Source: Micromonospora lupini str. Lupac 08
GTDB taxonomy: Bacteria > Actinomycetota > Actinomycetes > Mycobacteriales > Micromonosporaceae
Reading direction: 5' to 3'
Assembly: GCF_000297395.2 (NCBI RefSeq)
Contig: NZ_HF570108.1
Coordinates: forward strand, 4,553,910-4,617,909
DNA length: 64,000 nucleotides
The notes under the pieces were generated by a model. The model was not told where the DNA came from, did no database searches, and saw only the letters and a list, made by a program, of their open reading frames with translations. This document shows, one piece after another, positions 1-8,172 of the stretch (the first letter of the stretch is position 1; every line of letters starts with the position of its first letter). A program made the translations under genes and the position numbers.

Positions 1-2056
1 CCACGCCGGCGGGCAGCAGCGCCGTCACCTCGTCGACGCCGAGGGCCACCGAGAGCATCGACCCGGGGGCCTGTGCCTGCATGAGCCGGCCGCGGACGGC
101 GACTGTGGCGAGCGCGTCGGGCAGGGTGAAGACGCCGGCCAGGCAGGCGGCCACGTACTCGCCGAGGCTGTGTCCCGCCATCGCGGCCGGGCGTACGCCG
201 TGGTGGCGCAGCAGTTCGGCGAGGGCGTACTCGACGGCGAACAGGGCCGGCTGGGTGAGCCGGGTCTCGTCCAGCTCGGGTGCGGCGGGGACCGCGTCGC
301 CGGGTGGGCAGAGCAGTGCGCGCAGGTCCACGTCGAGATGCGGGCGCAGCAGGTCGGCGCAGCGGTCGAAGGCCGCCCGGTAGACCGGTTCGGTGCGGTA
401 GAGGGTGCGCCCCATCCCGGCGTACTGCGCGCCCTGTCCGGGGAAGAGCAGCGCCACCCCGGCCGGCGTACCGCTGGCGACGCCGGTGCGGACGAGCGCC
501 GAGTCACGGTCGGCGAGCTGAGCGGCGGCGGTCGTGGCGTCGCGGGCGACGGTGATCAGCCGGTGGCCGAACTCCCGTCGGGTGTGGGCCAGGGTGTACG
601 CGACGTCGGCCAGCGGCACGTCGGGGTGCTCGCCCAGGTGGGTGGCGAGCTGGTCGCGGGCCCGGTCGAGCGCGTCGGCGTCCCGGGCGGAGAGCACCAC
701 CAGCCGCGCGGACCCGTCGTCGGCGGGGACGTGCTCCGCCGGTTCGGCGGCTTGGAGCACGACGTGGGCGTTGGTGCCGCCGATGCCGAAGGAGCTGACC
801 GCCGCACGGGGTGGCGTGCCCAGGTCGGGCCAGGGCTGCGTCGTGGTCGGCACCCGGAACGGCCCGCTGCCGGCCAGCTCGGGGTGCGGCTGGGTGCAGT
901 ACGGGCTGGGCGGAACGACCCGGTGGTGCAACGCCAGCGCGGCCTTGATCAGCCCGGTCACTCCGGCGGCGACGTCGAGGTGACCGACTATCGACTTGAC
1001 CGAGCCGAGCGCGCACCGGCCTCCCTCGGCGCCCCGGCCTCCGTCGGCGCCGCGGAACGCCTCGGCCAGGGCGCGCAGCTCGATCTGGTCGCCCAGCTCG
1101 GTGCCGGTGCCGTGCGCCTCGACGTAGCCGATCGTGGCGGGGTCGACCTCGGCCACCTCCTGGGCGGCCCGGATCGCGGCGACCTGACCGTCCACGCCGG
1201 GCGCGGTGAAGCCGACCTTCACCCGGCCGTCGTTGTTGATCGCGGAGCCACGGATCACCGCGTACACCGTGTCGCCGTCGTCGCGGGCGTCGGCCAGCCG
1301 GCGCAGGACGACCGCGGCGGCGCCGTCGCCTCCCACGGTTCCGGTGGCGCGCACGTCGAAGGGGCGGCAGTGCCCGTCGCGGGACATGATGCCGCCGGCC
1401 TCGTGGCGGTAGCCGGTGCCGGTGGGCAGCAGGACGTGCGCGGCGCCGGCGAGGGCGACGTCGCACTCGCGGGCGAGCAGCGCCTGCGCGGCGAGGTGCA
1501 CGGCGACAAGCGACGACGAGCAGGCCGTCTGCACCGCCACGGCGGGTCCGCGCAGGTCCAGGTGGTACGCCACCCGGGTGGGCAGCGAGTCCTTGTCGTT
1601 GGCGAGCATCAGTTCGTACTCGGAGACCGAGCCGAGCCGCGGGTTGCGGAACAGGTGGTGCAGGAGATACCCGCTGGCCGCGGCGGCCGCGTACACGCCG
1701 ACGAGGCGGTCGGGGTTCCCGGCTAGGTGGCCGGCGCGTTCCAGGGCGGCCCAGGCGGTCTCCAGGAAGAGGCGTTGTTGCGGGTCGAGCAGCCGGGCGT
1801 CGCGGGGCGAGTAGCCGAAGAAGCCGGCGTCGAACCGGTCGAGGTCCGGCAGCGCGCCGTGCGCCGGCACGAGGTCGGGGTGCCGCCGCTCCTCCTCGGT
1901 GAGACCGGCGGCCGCCAGGTCCGCGTCGGTGAACCGGGTGATGGTCTCCTGTCCGGCGAGGATCCGCTGCCACAGCTCGTCGACGTCGGCGGCGCCGGGA
2001 AAGCGGCCGGCCATCCCGACGATGGCGATCTCCAGTCCGGTCTCCTGATCGGTCAC
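1..2056 (-). CDS. Type I polyketide synthase, KS-AT (partial, runs off the left edge)
   Basis: Modular PKS that would extend the chain handed over by the upstream NRPS modules. About 685 codons are visible. The ketosynthase fills roughly residues 8-430: active-site Cys in TACSSS near residue 175, first His in HGTGTELGDQ, second His in SVKSIVGHLD. An acyltransferase follows, with LLFPGQGAQYAGMG and nucleophile Ser in GHSLGEYVAA. The window stops inside the AT, before the residues that separate malonyl from methylmalonyl selection, so the extender unit cannot be read. It starts at GTG, whose GTGA overlaps the stop of the preceding NRPS gene, so translation is probably coupled. The KS motif reads HGTGTE where most type I KS domains have HGTGTP. 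No docking or condensation domain precedes the KS. Confidence 0.92.
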   Translation of the reverse strand, partial: MTDQETGLEIAIVGMAGRFPGAADVDELWQRILAGQETITRFTDADLAAAGLTEEERRHPDLVPAHGALPDLDRFDAGFFGYSPRDARLLDPQQRLFLETAWAALERAGHLAGNPDRLVGVYAAAAASGYLLHHLFRNPRLGSVSEYELMLANDKDSLPTRVAYHLDLRGPAVAVQTACSSSLVAVHLAAQALLARECDVALAGAAHVLLPTGTGYRHEAGGIMSRDGHCRPFDVRATGTVGGDGAAAVVLRRLADARDDGDTVYAVIRGSAINNDGRVKVGFTAPGVDGQVAAIRAAQEVAEVDPATIGYVEAHGTGTELGDQIELRALAEAFRGADGGRGAEGGRCALGSVKSIVGHLDVAAGVTGLIKAALALHHRVVPPSPYCTQPHPELAGSGPFRVPTTTQPWPDLGTPPRAAVSSFGIGGTNAHVVLQAAEPAEHVPADDGSARLVVLSARDADALDRARDQLATHLGEHPDVPLADVAYTLAHTRREFGHRLITVARDATTAAAQLADRDSALVRTGVASGTPAGVALLFPGQGAQYAGMGRTLYRTEPVYRAAFDRCADLLRPHLDVDLRALLCPPGDAVPAAPELDETRLTQPALFAVEYALAELLRHHGVRPAAMAGHSLGEYVAACLAGVFTLPDALATVAVRGRLMQAQAPGSMLSVALGVDEVTALLPAGV

Positions 2057-5000
2057 GCTCGTCCCTCCCCCGCCGGCACCGGGCGGGCCCGGCGGGCCCG
2101 GTCGGCAAGCGCCTGCTTGCGTTCGTCTCGTCGCCGGCCGGCGGCCGGTGCGGTCGTCGGTGCGGCCGAGCCGTCGAGGAACCGGGCCAGCAGCGCGATG
2201 GTCGGGTAGCGGAACAGCTCGACGGCGGGCACCGCTCGGCCCAGCCGTTCGCTGAGCCGGGTCTGCACCCGCGCCAGCAGCAGTGACGTGCCACCCAGAT
2301 CGAAGAAGTTGTCGTCCGCGCCGACGTCGTCGATCCCGAGCACCTGCCGCCAGGTGTCGGCGATGGCCCGTTCGACGGCGCCGTTCGGTGCCACGTACGC
2401 GGCGCCGAGGTCGGCACGGGCCACGGTGGGGGCGGGCAGCCGGGACGGGTCGAGCTTGCCGCTCGCCGTCACCGGGAGATCGGGGACCACCACGAAGGCG
2501 CTCGGCACGAGATAGCGGGGCAACCGCCGCAGCAGGCTCTGGCGCAGCTCGTCGATCGCCAACCCGTCGCCGACGAGGTAGCCGACCAGTCGTCGACCGC
2601 CGGGCGTGTCGGTCCGCACCACTGCGGCGGCCCGGCGCACCCCCGGGCACTGCCGCAGTTGGGCCTCCACCTCACCCAGCTCGATCCGATAGCCGTTGAT
2701 CTTGACCTGGTTGTCCGCCCGGCCGAGGAAGACCATCTGCCCGTCGGCACGCCAGCGGACCAGGTCGCCGGTGGCGTACATCCGCTCCCCCGGCGTCGGC
2801 GCGTACGGGTCGGGCAGGAAACGCCCGGCGGTGAGCGCGGGGTCGCCGTGGTAGCCGCGGGCCACTCCGGCGCCGCCGAGGTGCAGCTCGCCGGGCACCC
2901 CGGGCGGCACCGGCCGCAGCTCGCTGTCGAGCACGTAGGCACGGACCCCGGTCAGCGGCCGACCGATCGGAAGCTCGACGTCGGCGGGCGCGCAGCGGGC
3001 GGCGGTGGCGGTGACGGTGGCCTCCGTCGGCCCGTACCCGTTGATCAGGAGCCGGTGGCGCGACCAGGCGGCGGCGACGTCCGGCGCGCAGGGTTCGCCG
3101 CCGACGGTGAGGATCCGCAGGTCGGGCACGGCGGCGGGGTCCAGCGCGTCGAGGACCACCGGCGGCAGGTCGGCAACCGTGACGCGGTGCCGGGTGAGCG
3201 CGGCGGCCAGGTCGGGGCCGGGGGTGCGCTCGTCCGGGCCGAGCAGGCGCAGCGTGGCGCCCGCCGTGAGCGCGGTGACCACATCGGACAGCGCCACGTC
3301 GAAGCTGATCGAGTGGAACTGGAGGACCCGGTCGTCGGCCCGGACGCCGACCAGCCGGGCCTGCGCCGCGGCGAGGTTGGCCAGTCCCCGGTGGGTGCCT
3401 ATGACGCCCTTGGGCAGCCCGGTCGAGCCGGACGTGTAGATGAGGTAGGCGGCGGCGTCGGGATGGATCGTGGCCGGGAGCGGGGTCTCGACGGGCGGTG
3501 GCTGCTCGTCGAGGCGCAGCAGCGGCACGCCTGTGGTGGGCAACGCCAGCTCCGCGTCGGCGGTGGTGACCACAAGCGCGGCGGCGGAGTCGTCGAGCAG
3601 GTGCGCCAGCCGGGCCGCCGGCAACTGCGGGTCCAGGGGCAGGTAGACCCCACCGGCCCGGAGTACGGCGAGGAACGTGACCACCCAGTCCGGGCCGGCG
3701 GGCAGGCAGACCCCGACTGTCGTCTCGGCCCGCACACCCCGCGCGGCGAGGGTCCGGGCCAGGCGGTCGGCCCGCGCGTCCAGCTCCCGGTAGGTCAGGG
3801 TCTGATCGCGGTACGCCAGGGCGACCGTCTCCGGTGCCGCCGCGGCCTGGCGGGCGACCAGCTCGGTCAGGCTCGGCTGGCCCAGCGGCGCGGGCGCGGT
3901 GGCGGCCCAGCGGTCGACAAGCTCCCGGCCGGCGGCGGCGTCGAGCAGCGGCAGCCGGTCCACGGGGGTGTCCGGTGCGGCGAGCGCGGCGGTGAGCAGC
4001 GTGTCGAGCTGGTCGGCGAGCGCACGGGCGGTGGACTCGTCGAAGAGCCGCGTCCGGTACTCGATCCGCCCGTCGATGCGGCGGTCGTGCGGGACGACGG
4101 TGAGCGTCAGGTCGAACATGGACGTGCCGGTGTGCGTCTCGCCGCTGGCCAGCACGCTCACCCCGGGCAGGGTCAGTCGCTGCTCCCAGCCGTCCTCGAC
4201 GGCGAACATCACCTGGGCGAGGGGGTGACGGCCGGGGTCGCGAACCGGGCGCAGCTCCTGCACCAGGGCGTCGAACGGCACCGGGTCGGTGAGCGCGGTG
4301 AGCGCCGAGTCCCGCAGCCGGTCCAGCAGCGCGGCGAAGGTCAGTCCACCGTCGACCCGGCTGCGCAGCACGAGCGTGTTCACGAAGAAGCCGACAGCTG
4401 TCTCACTGTCGAGCGTCTGCCGGTTCGCCACCGGCGTGGCGATCAGCAGGTCCGGCTGCTGGCTGCGGCGGTGCAGCAACGCCGCCCAGGCCGCCGCGAA
4501 GATCATGTACGGCGTCGCGCCGGTGCGGCGGCCCGCCTCGGCGACCCGGTCGGCCAGCTCCGGTGGCCAGGAGAACTCGATCTCGTGGCCGGCGTCCTCC
4601 AGCTCGGCCGGGCGGGGCCGGTCGGTGGGTAGGTCGAGCCCGGGCGGCGCGCCGGTCAGCGCGTCGCGCCACCAGTTCAGGCGCCGGGCCAGCTCTGCCG
4701 GGCCGAGCAGTCGGTCCTGGGCCAGCGCGGCGGGTACGTCCCGGGGCGCCGGCGGCAGCGTCGGCGATCGCCCCTCCCGCAGGGCCTCGTACGCCGTCGA
4801 CAGCTCCTCGAACAGCAGACCCATGCTCCAGCCGTCGCAGACCACGTGGTGCAGGGAGAGCAACAGCGAGAAGTCGCTGGGGCCGGTGCGGCACAGGGTG
4901 GCCCGCACCAACGGCCCCCGGGCCAGGTCGAACGGGCGTACCGCCTCGGCGGCGGCGTACTCGTCGATCCGCTCCGGCGCGACGTCCTCGACCGCCAGCG

Positions 5001-5340
5001 GCAGGCCGGTCGGCGGGAGGACCAGCTGGTACGACTGTCCGTCGAGCGGCACGAACACCGTGCGCAGCGCCTCGTGCCGCGCCACGACCTCGTCGAGCGC
5101 ACCGCGCAACGCGGCCACGTCCAGGTCGCCGCGCAGGTCCACCCGGTACGGCACGTGGTAGGCGGGGCTGTCCGGGCGGAGCTGCGCCAGCAGCAGCATC
5201 CACTCCTGGGCGGCGGTGAGCGGGTGGATGCCGTACCGGTCGCCGTCGGTGCGGATCGCGGCGAGGAACGCCCGCCGCCGCTCGGGCGGCAGGGCGTCGA
5301 CGCGCTGGCGCAACCGCTCGGGCGTGAGCGCGTCGATCAT
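2053..5340 (-). CDS. Non-ribosomal peptide synthetase module, C-A-T
   Basis: A complete elongation module of 1095 aa. The condensation domain covers about residues 40-470 and keeps the catalytic motif (HHVVCDGWSMG). The adenylation domain covers about 490-990 with A3 (YTSGSTGLPKG), A5 (NGYGPTEATVT), A7 (YATGDLVRW), A8 (KINGYRIELGEVE) and the A10 Lys (TASGKLDPS). A peptidyl carrier domain follows, with the phosphopantetheine Ser in DNFFDLGGTSLL. Hand alignment to GrsA gives pocket residues D-V-S-D-T-G-G-V-T-K; I do not recognise a matching amino acid, so the substrate is open. No epimerase, methyltransferase or thioesterase is present. It overlaps both neighbours by four bases (ATGA upstream, GTGA downstream), the sign of one tightly coupled operon. 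The order implies transfer from the loading module, then to the KS downstream. Confidence 0.95.
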   Translation of the reverse strand: MIDALTPERLRQRVDALPPERRRAFLAAIRTDGDRYGIHPLTAAQEWMLLLAQLRPDSPAYHVPYRVDLRGDLDVAALRGALDEVVARHEALRTVFVPLDGQSYQLVLPPTGLPLAVEDVAPERIDEYAAAEAVRPFDLARGPLVRATLCRTGPSDFSLLLSLHHVVCDGWSMGLLFEELSTAYEALREGRSPTLPPAPRDVPAALAQDRLLGPAELARRLNWWRDALTGAPPGLDLPTDRPRPAELEDAGHEIEFSWPPELADRVAEAGRRTGATPYMIFAAAWAALLHRRSQQPDLLIATPVANRQTLDSETAVGFFVNTLVLRSRVDGGLTFAALLDRLRDSALTALTDPVPFDALVQELRPVRDPGRHPLAQVMFAVEDGWEQRLTLPGVSVLASGETHTGTSMFDLTLTVVPHDRRIDGRIEYRTRLFDESTARALADQLDTLLTAALAAPDTPVDRLPLLDAAAGRELVDRWAATAPAPLGQPSLTELVARQAAAAPETVALAYRDQTLTYRELDARADRLARTLAARGVRAETTVGVCLPAGPDWVVTFLAVLRAGGVYLPLDPQLPAARLAHLLDDSAAALVVTTADAELALPTTGVPLLRLDEQPPPVETPLPATIHPDAAAYLIYTSGSTGLPKGVIGTHRGLANLAAAQARLVGVRADDRVLQFHSISFDVALSDVVTALTAGATLRLLGPDERTPGPDLAAALTRHRVTVADLPPVVLDALDPAAVPDLRILTVGGEPCAPDVAAAWSRHRLLINGYGPTEATVTATAARCAPADVELPIGRPLTGVRAYVLDSELRPVPPGVPGELHLGGAGVARGYHGDPALTAGRFLPDPYAPTPGERMYATGDLVRWRADGQMVFLGRADNQVKINGYRIELGEVEAQLRQCPGVRRAAAVVRTDTPGGRRLVGYLVGDGLAIDELRQSLLRRLPRYLVPSAFVVVPDLPVTASGKLDPSRLPAPTVARADLGAAYVAPNGAVERAIADTWRQVLGIDDVGADDNFFDLGGTSLLLARVQTRLSERLGRAVPAVELFRYPTIALLARFLDGSAAPTTAPAAGRRRDERKQALADRARRARPVPAGEGRA

Positions 5341-7871
5341 CGGGCGATCCCCTGTTCGAGCTGGTCGAGCAGGCCGGCGAGGTCGGCGGGTGGCGGCCCG
5401 TCCAGCGCGACCGGCGTGGCCGCTCCGGTGGGCTCGACCGGCGTACCGCTGATCTCGTCGGCCGCGGCGGCCAGCCCGGCCACTGTCGGGTGGTCGAAGA
5501 TCAGCCGCAGCGGCACCTCCGCGCCGATCGCGGCGGCGAGCCGGGAGCGGACCCGGGTCGCCTTCAGGGACCGTCCGCCGAGGTCGAAGAAGTCGTCGTC
5601 GCGGCGGCGCACCGGCACGCCCAGGACGTCCTGCCAGATCTCGGCCACCGCCCGCTCGGTAGGTGTCTGCGGCGCGGCGTCGTCGTAGCCCGCGGCGGCG
5701 GCGTCGGGCGCGGCGGCGATGTCGAGCGCCCTGGCGGCGTCGGGTGCGGGCAGCGCCGCGACGTCCACCTTGCCGTTGCGGTTGAGCGGCAGCCGTGGCA
5801 GCACCACGAAAACGGCCGGCACCAGGTGGTCGGGCAGTTGCTCGCGGGCCCGTTCCCGGACCGCCTCGACGCGCACCCCGTCCTCGGGCACGACGTACGC
5901 GACCAGCCGGGCGTCGCCGGCGGCGTCGCGGTCGGCGCGCACGATCGCGTCGCGCAGCAGCCCGCCACCGCGCAGCGCCTCGGTCACCTCGCCCGGCTCG
6001 ACCCGGTACCCGCGGATCTTGACCTGGTGGTCGGAGCGGCCGACGAACTCGATCAACCCGTCCGGGCGTTGCCGGACCACGTCGCCGGTGCGGTAGAGCC
6101 GCCCCCCGGTGCGCGGCCCGAACGGGTCGGGCACGAACCTCTCGGCTGTCGCGTCGGGGCGGCCGAGGTAGCCGCGGGCCACCCCGTCCCCGCCGATGAA
6201 CAGCTCACCGAGCACGCCGGGCGGGACCGGTTGCAGGAGCCGGTCCAGCACGTACACCCGGGTGTTGGCGACCGGGCCCCCGATCGGCACGATCGGGTCC
6301 GCGGCGGTGAGCCGGGCGCAGTCGTACGTCGTGGTGTAGGTGGTGGCCTCGGTCGGGCCGTACCCGTTGACGAGCGTCGTGTCCGGGCAGGCCGCCCGGA
6401 GCCGCTCCACGGCCGTCCGGTCGGCCTGCTCGCCGCCGAACGTCAGGTAGCGCAGCGCGGCGAGGGCGTCCGGCGCCTCGGTCGCCACCTGCCGGGCCAC
6501 GGAGGTGGCCAGGAACATCATCGTCACGCCGGTGTCGCGCAGCCGGGCGCGCAGCCGGTCCGGCACGATCACGTCGTTGATGTCCAGGTCCACCAGGCAG
6601 GCGCCGTTGAGCAGGGCGCCCCAGACCTCCAGGGTCGCCGCGTCGAACGACATCGTCGCGGCCTGGCCCATCACGTCGCCGGGGCGTACGTCGACGAAGG
6701 TGGTGTCGCGGACCAGCCGGACGATGTTGCGGTGGCTGACGCCGGTGCCCTTGGGGCGGCCGGTGGAGCCCGACGTGTACATGACGTACGCGAGCTGGTC
6801 GGGGTGGATGGTCACCGCCGGCGGGTCCGCCGGGCCGTCGTCGGCCGGGAGCCGGTCCACGACGATCCGGGGCGTGTCGTCGTCCGGGAGCCGGTCGGTG
6901 AGCGCGGCGGTGTGCAGGATCGCTCCCGGTGTGGCGTCGCGGCACATCAGCGCCAGCCGCTCCGGCGGGTATCCGGGGTCCAGCGGCAGGTACGCGGCAC
7001 CTGCCTTGAGCGTCGCCAGCGCGGCGATCACCCAGGCGGTGGTGTCGGCGAGGCAGATGCCGACGAGCGTCTCGGCGCCGATGCCCAGCCGGCGCAGGCG
7101 TCCCGCCAGGTGGTTGGCGCGCCGGTCCACCTCCCGGTAGGCGAGGACCTGGTCGCCGTCGCGCAGCGCGGGCGCGTCCGGGGTCTGCCGGGCCCACTGG
7201 GCGAACAGGTCCGGCACCGACCTCTCGCGCGGATAGTCGGTGTCGGTGGCGTTCCAGTCGACCACCACCCGACGCTCGATCGCCGGGTCGAGCAGCGACA
7301 AGTCGGACAGGCGCGCCTGCGGGCTCTCCTGCGCCCGGGCGAGGAGTACGGTCAGCGCCGCCCCGATCGACGTGGCGTGGGGGTGGTGGCTCACCGTGGC
7401 CCCGGGCCGTTCGTCGGTGTCGTCGATCAGCAGGCGCACCGCACCCCGATAACCGGGAAGTGCCGGATCGGGACTGATCGATACCACCGGCCGATAGTCG
7501 GGAACCGTTTCGGGCAATTCCGCGTCGTGCTCCCGGGTGTCGCGCAGAGCCGTTCGGACCAGGTCCCGCAGCTCCGTCCACGTAGGATCCTCGGGCAACC
7601 GGACCCGCACGGGCAGCCAGCGTCCCGAGCCGGTCGGCGTGGCCGGCGCCTCGGCGAGCAGGTCCCGGCCGCCGGTCCAGCGGCGGAGCAGCGCGAACAG
7701 GCCGGCCAACGCGCTGACCTGCGGCTCCACCGAGTCACCCGGCAGCTCCACACGGGCGTCGGCGGCGCGTTCGGTCGTCGGCGCGAAGGGCAGGTCCGGC
7801 GGCTCCGGAGGGGCCGCGAGCTGTCGTTCCCAGAAGGCGGAAAGGCCAGGGAAAACTGTCTGTTCGGTCAT
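5337..7871 (-). CDS. NRPS loading module: truncated condensation remnant, A-T
   Basis: Probable initiation module, 844 aa. Residues 1-190 resemble only the second half of a condensation domain; the half with the HHxxxDG catalytic motif is missing, so this part cannot be a normal condensation catalyst. The adenylation domain follows (about 215-700): YTSGSTGRPKG, NGYGPTEATTYT, YRTGDVVRQRP, KIRGYRVEPGEV and the A10 Lys in NRNGKVDV. The carrier Ser lies in DDFFDLGGRSL, followed by about 60 residues ending in an acidic helix that may dock with the next protein. Hand-read pocket residues are D-A-L-F-T-G-G-T-Y-K, a hydrophobic pocket whose substrate I cannot name. First gene of the leftward operon; a divergent SARP-like regulator lies about 300 bases upstream. 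Confidence 0.94.
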   Translation of the reverse strand: MTEQTVFPGLSAFWERQLAAPPEPPDLPFAPTTERAADARVELPGDSVEPQVSALAGLFALLRRWTGGRDLLAEAPATPTGSGRWLPVRVRLPEDPTWTELRDLVRTALRDTREHDAELPETVPDYRPVVSISPDPALPGYRGAVRLLIDDTDERPGATVSHHPHATSIGAALTVLLARAQESPQARLSDLSLLDPAIERRVVVDWNATDTDYPRERSVPDLFAQWARQTPDAPALRDGDQVLAYREVDRRANHLAGRLRRLGIGAETLVGICLADTTAWVIAALATLKAGAAYLPLDPGYPPERLALMCRDATPGAILHTAALTDRLPDDDTPRIVVDRLPADDGPADPPAVTIHPDQLAYVMYTSGSTGRPKGTGVSHRNIVRLVRDTTFVDVRPGDVMGQAATMSFDAATLEVWGALLNGACLVDLDINDVIVPDRLRARLRDTGVTMMFLATSVARQVATEAPDALAALRYLTFGGEQADRTAVERLRAACPDTTLVNGYGPTEATTYTTTYDCARLTAADPIVPIGGPVANTRVYVLDRLLQPVPPGVLGELFIGGDGVARGYLGRPDATAERFVPDPFGPRTGGRLYRTGDVVRQRPDGLIEFVGRSDHQVKIRGYRVEPGEVTEALRGGGLLRDAIVRADRDAAGDARLVAYVVPEDGVRVEAVRERAREQLPDHLVPAVFVVLPRLPLNRNGKVDVAALPAPDAARALDIAAAPDAAAAGYDDAAPQTPTERAVAEIWQDVLGVPVRRRDDDFFDLGGRSLKATRVRSRLAAAIGAEVPLRLIFDHPTVAGLAAAADEISGTPVEPTGAATPVALDGPPPADLAGLLDQLEQGIAR

Positions 7872-8172
7872 CGGATCTCAGCTCCGATCGGCGGGTGACA
7901 CGCAATGCCGGGAAGTCTGGACCGCGCCCGTGCCAGTTGCTTGTAGGGGCCGTTCGGGTGCCGTTGCGGCGGTCTGAGGGAAACCTGAGTGCGCCTTTAT
8001 GCCGATAGCGCATTGCAGTCAGTAAGTACACCGACTCTTTTGGTTATGGCGATGCCGCTCGATGAAGACAATGATCGTGCCCGGGGGGAAGCCACGCCGG
8101 GGGCGACGACTCGTAGTGCCCGGTTGTCTCTTCGCTCGCCTGAGCCTCCACGAGAGAACACAGGAGCGGTGC
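7872..8172. other. Divergent intergenic region between NRPS operon and SARP gene
   Basis: About 300 bases without a gene, between the leftward NRPS start and the rightward regulator start. It is locally less GC-rich around 7990-8060, where both promoters should lie. I found no convincing TTGACA/TATAAT pair and no clear heptamer direct repeat of the type bound by SARP proteins. The last bases hold a good ribosome binding site (AGGAG at 8162-8166) for the regulator. Confidence 0.5.

Noticed and set aside
170-1726. A 518-codon open frame opposite the ketosynthase
   Set aside because: The opposite strand carries unmistakable KS and AT motifs; this frame is Gly/Val/Arg-rich shadow.
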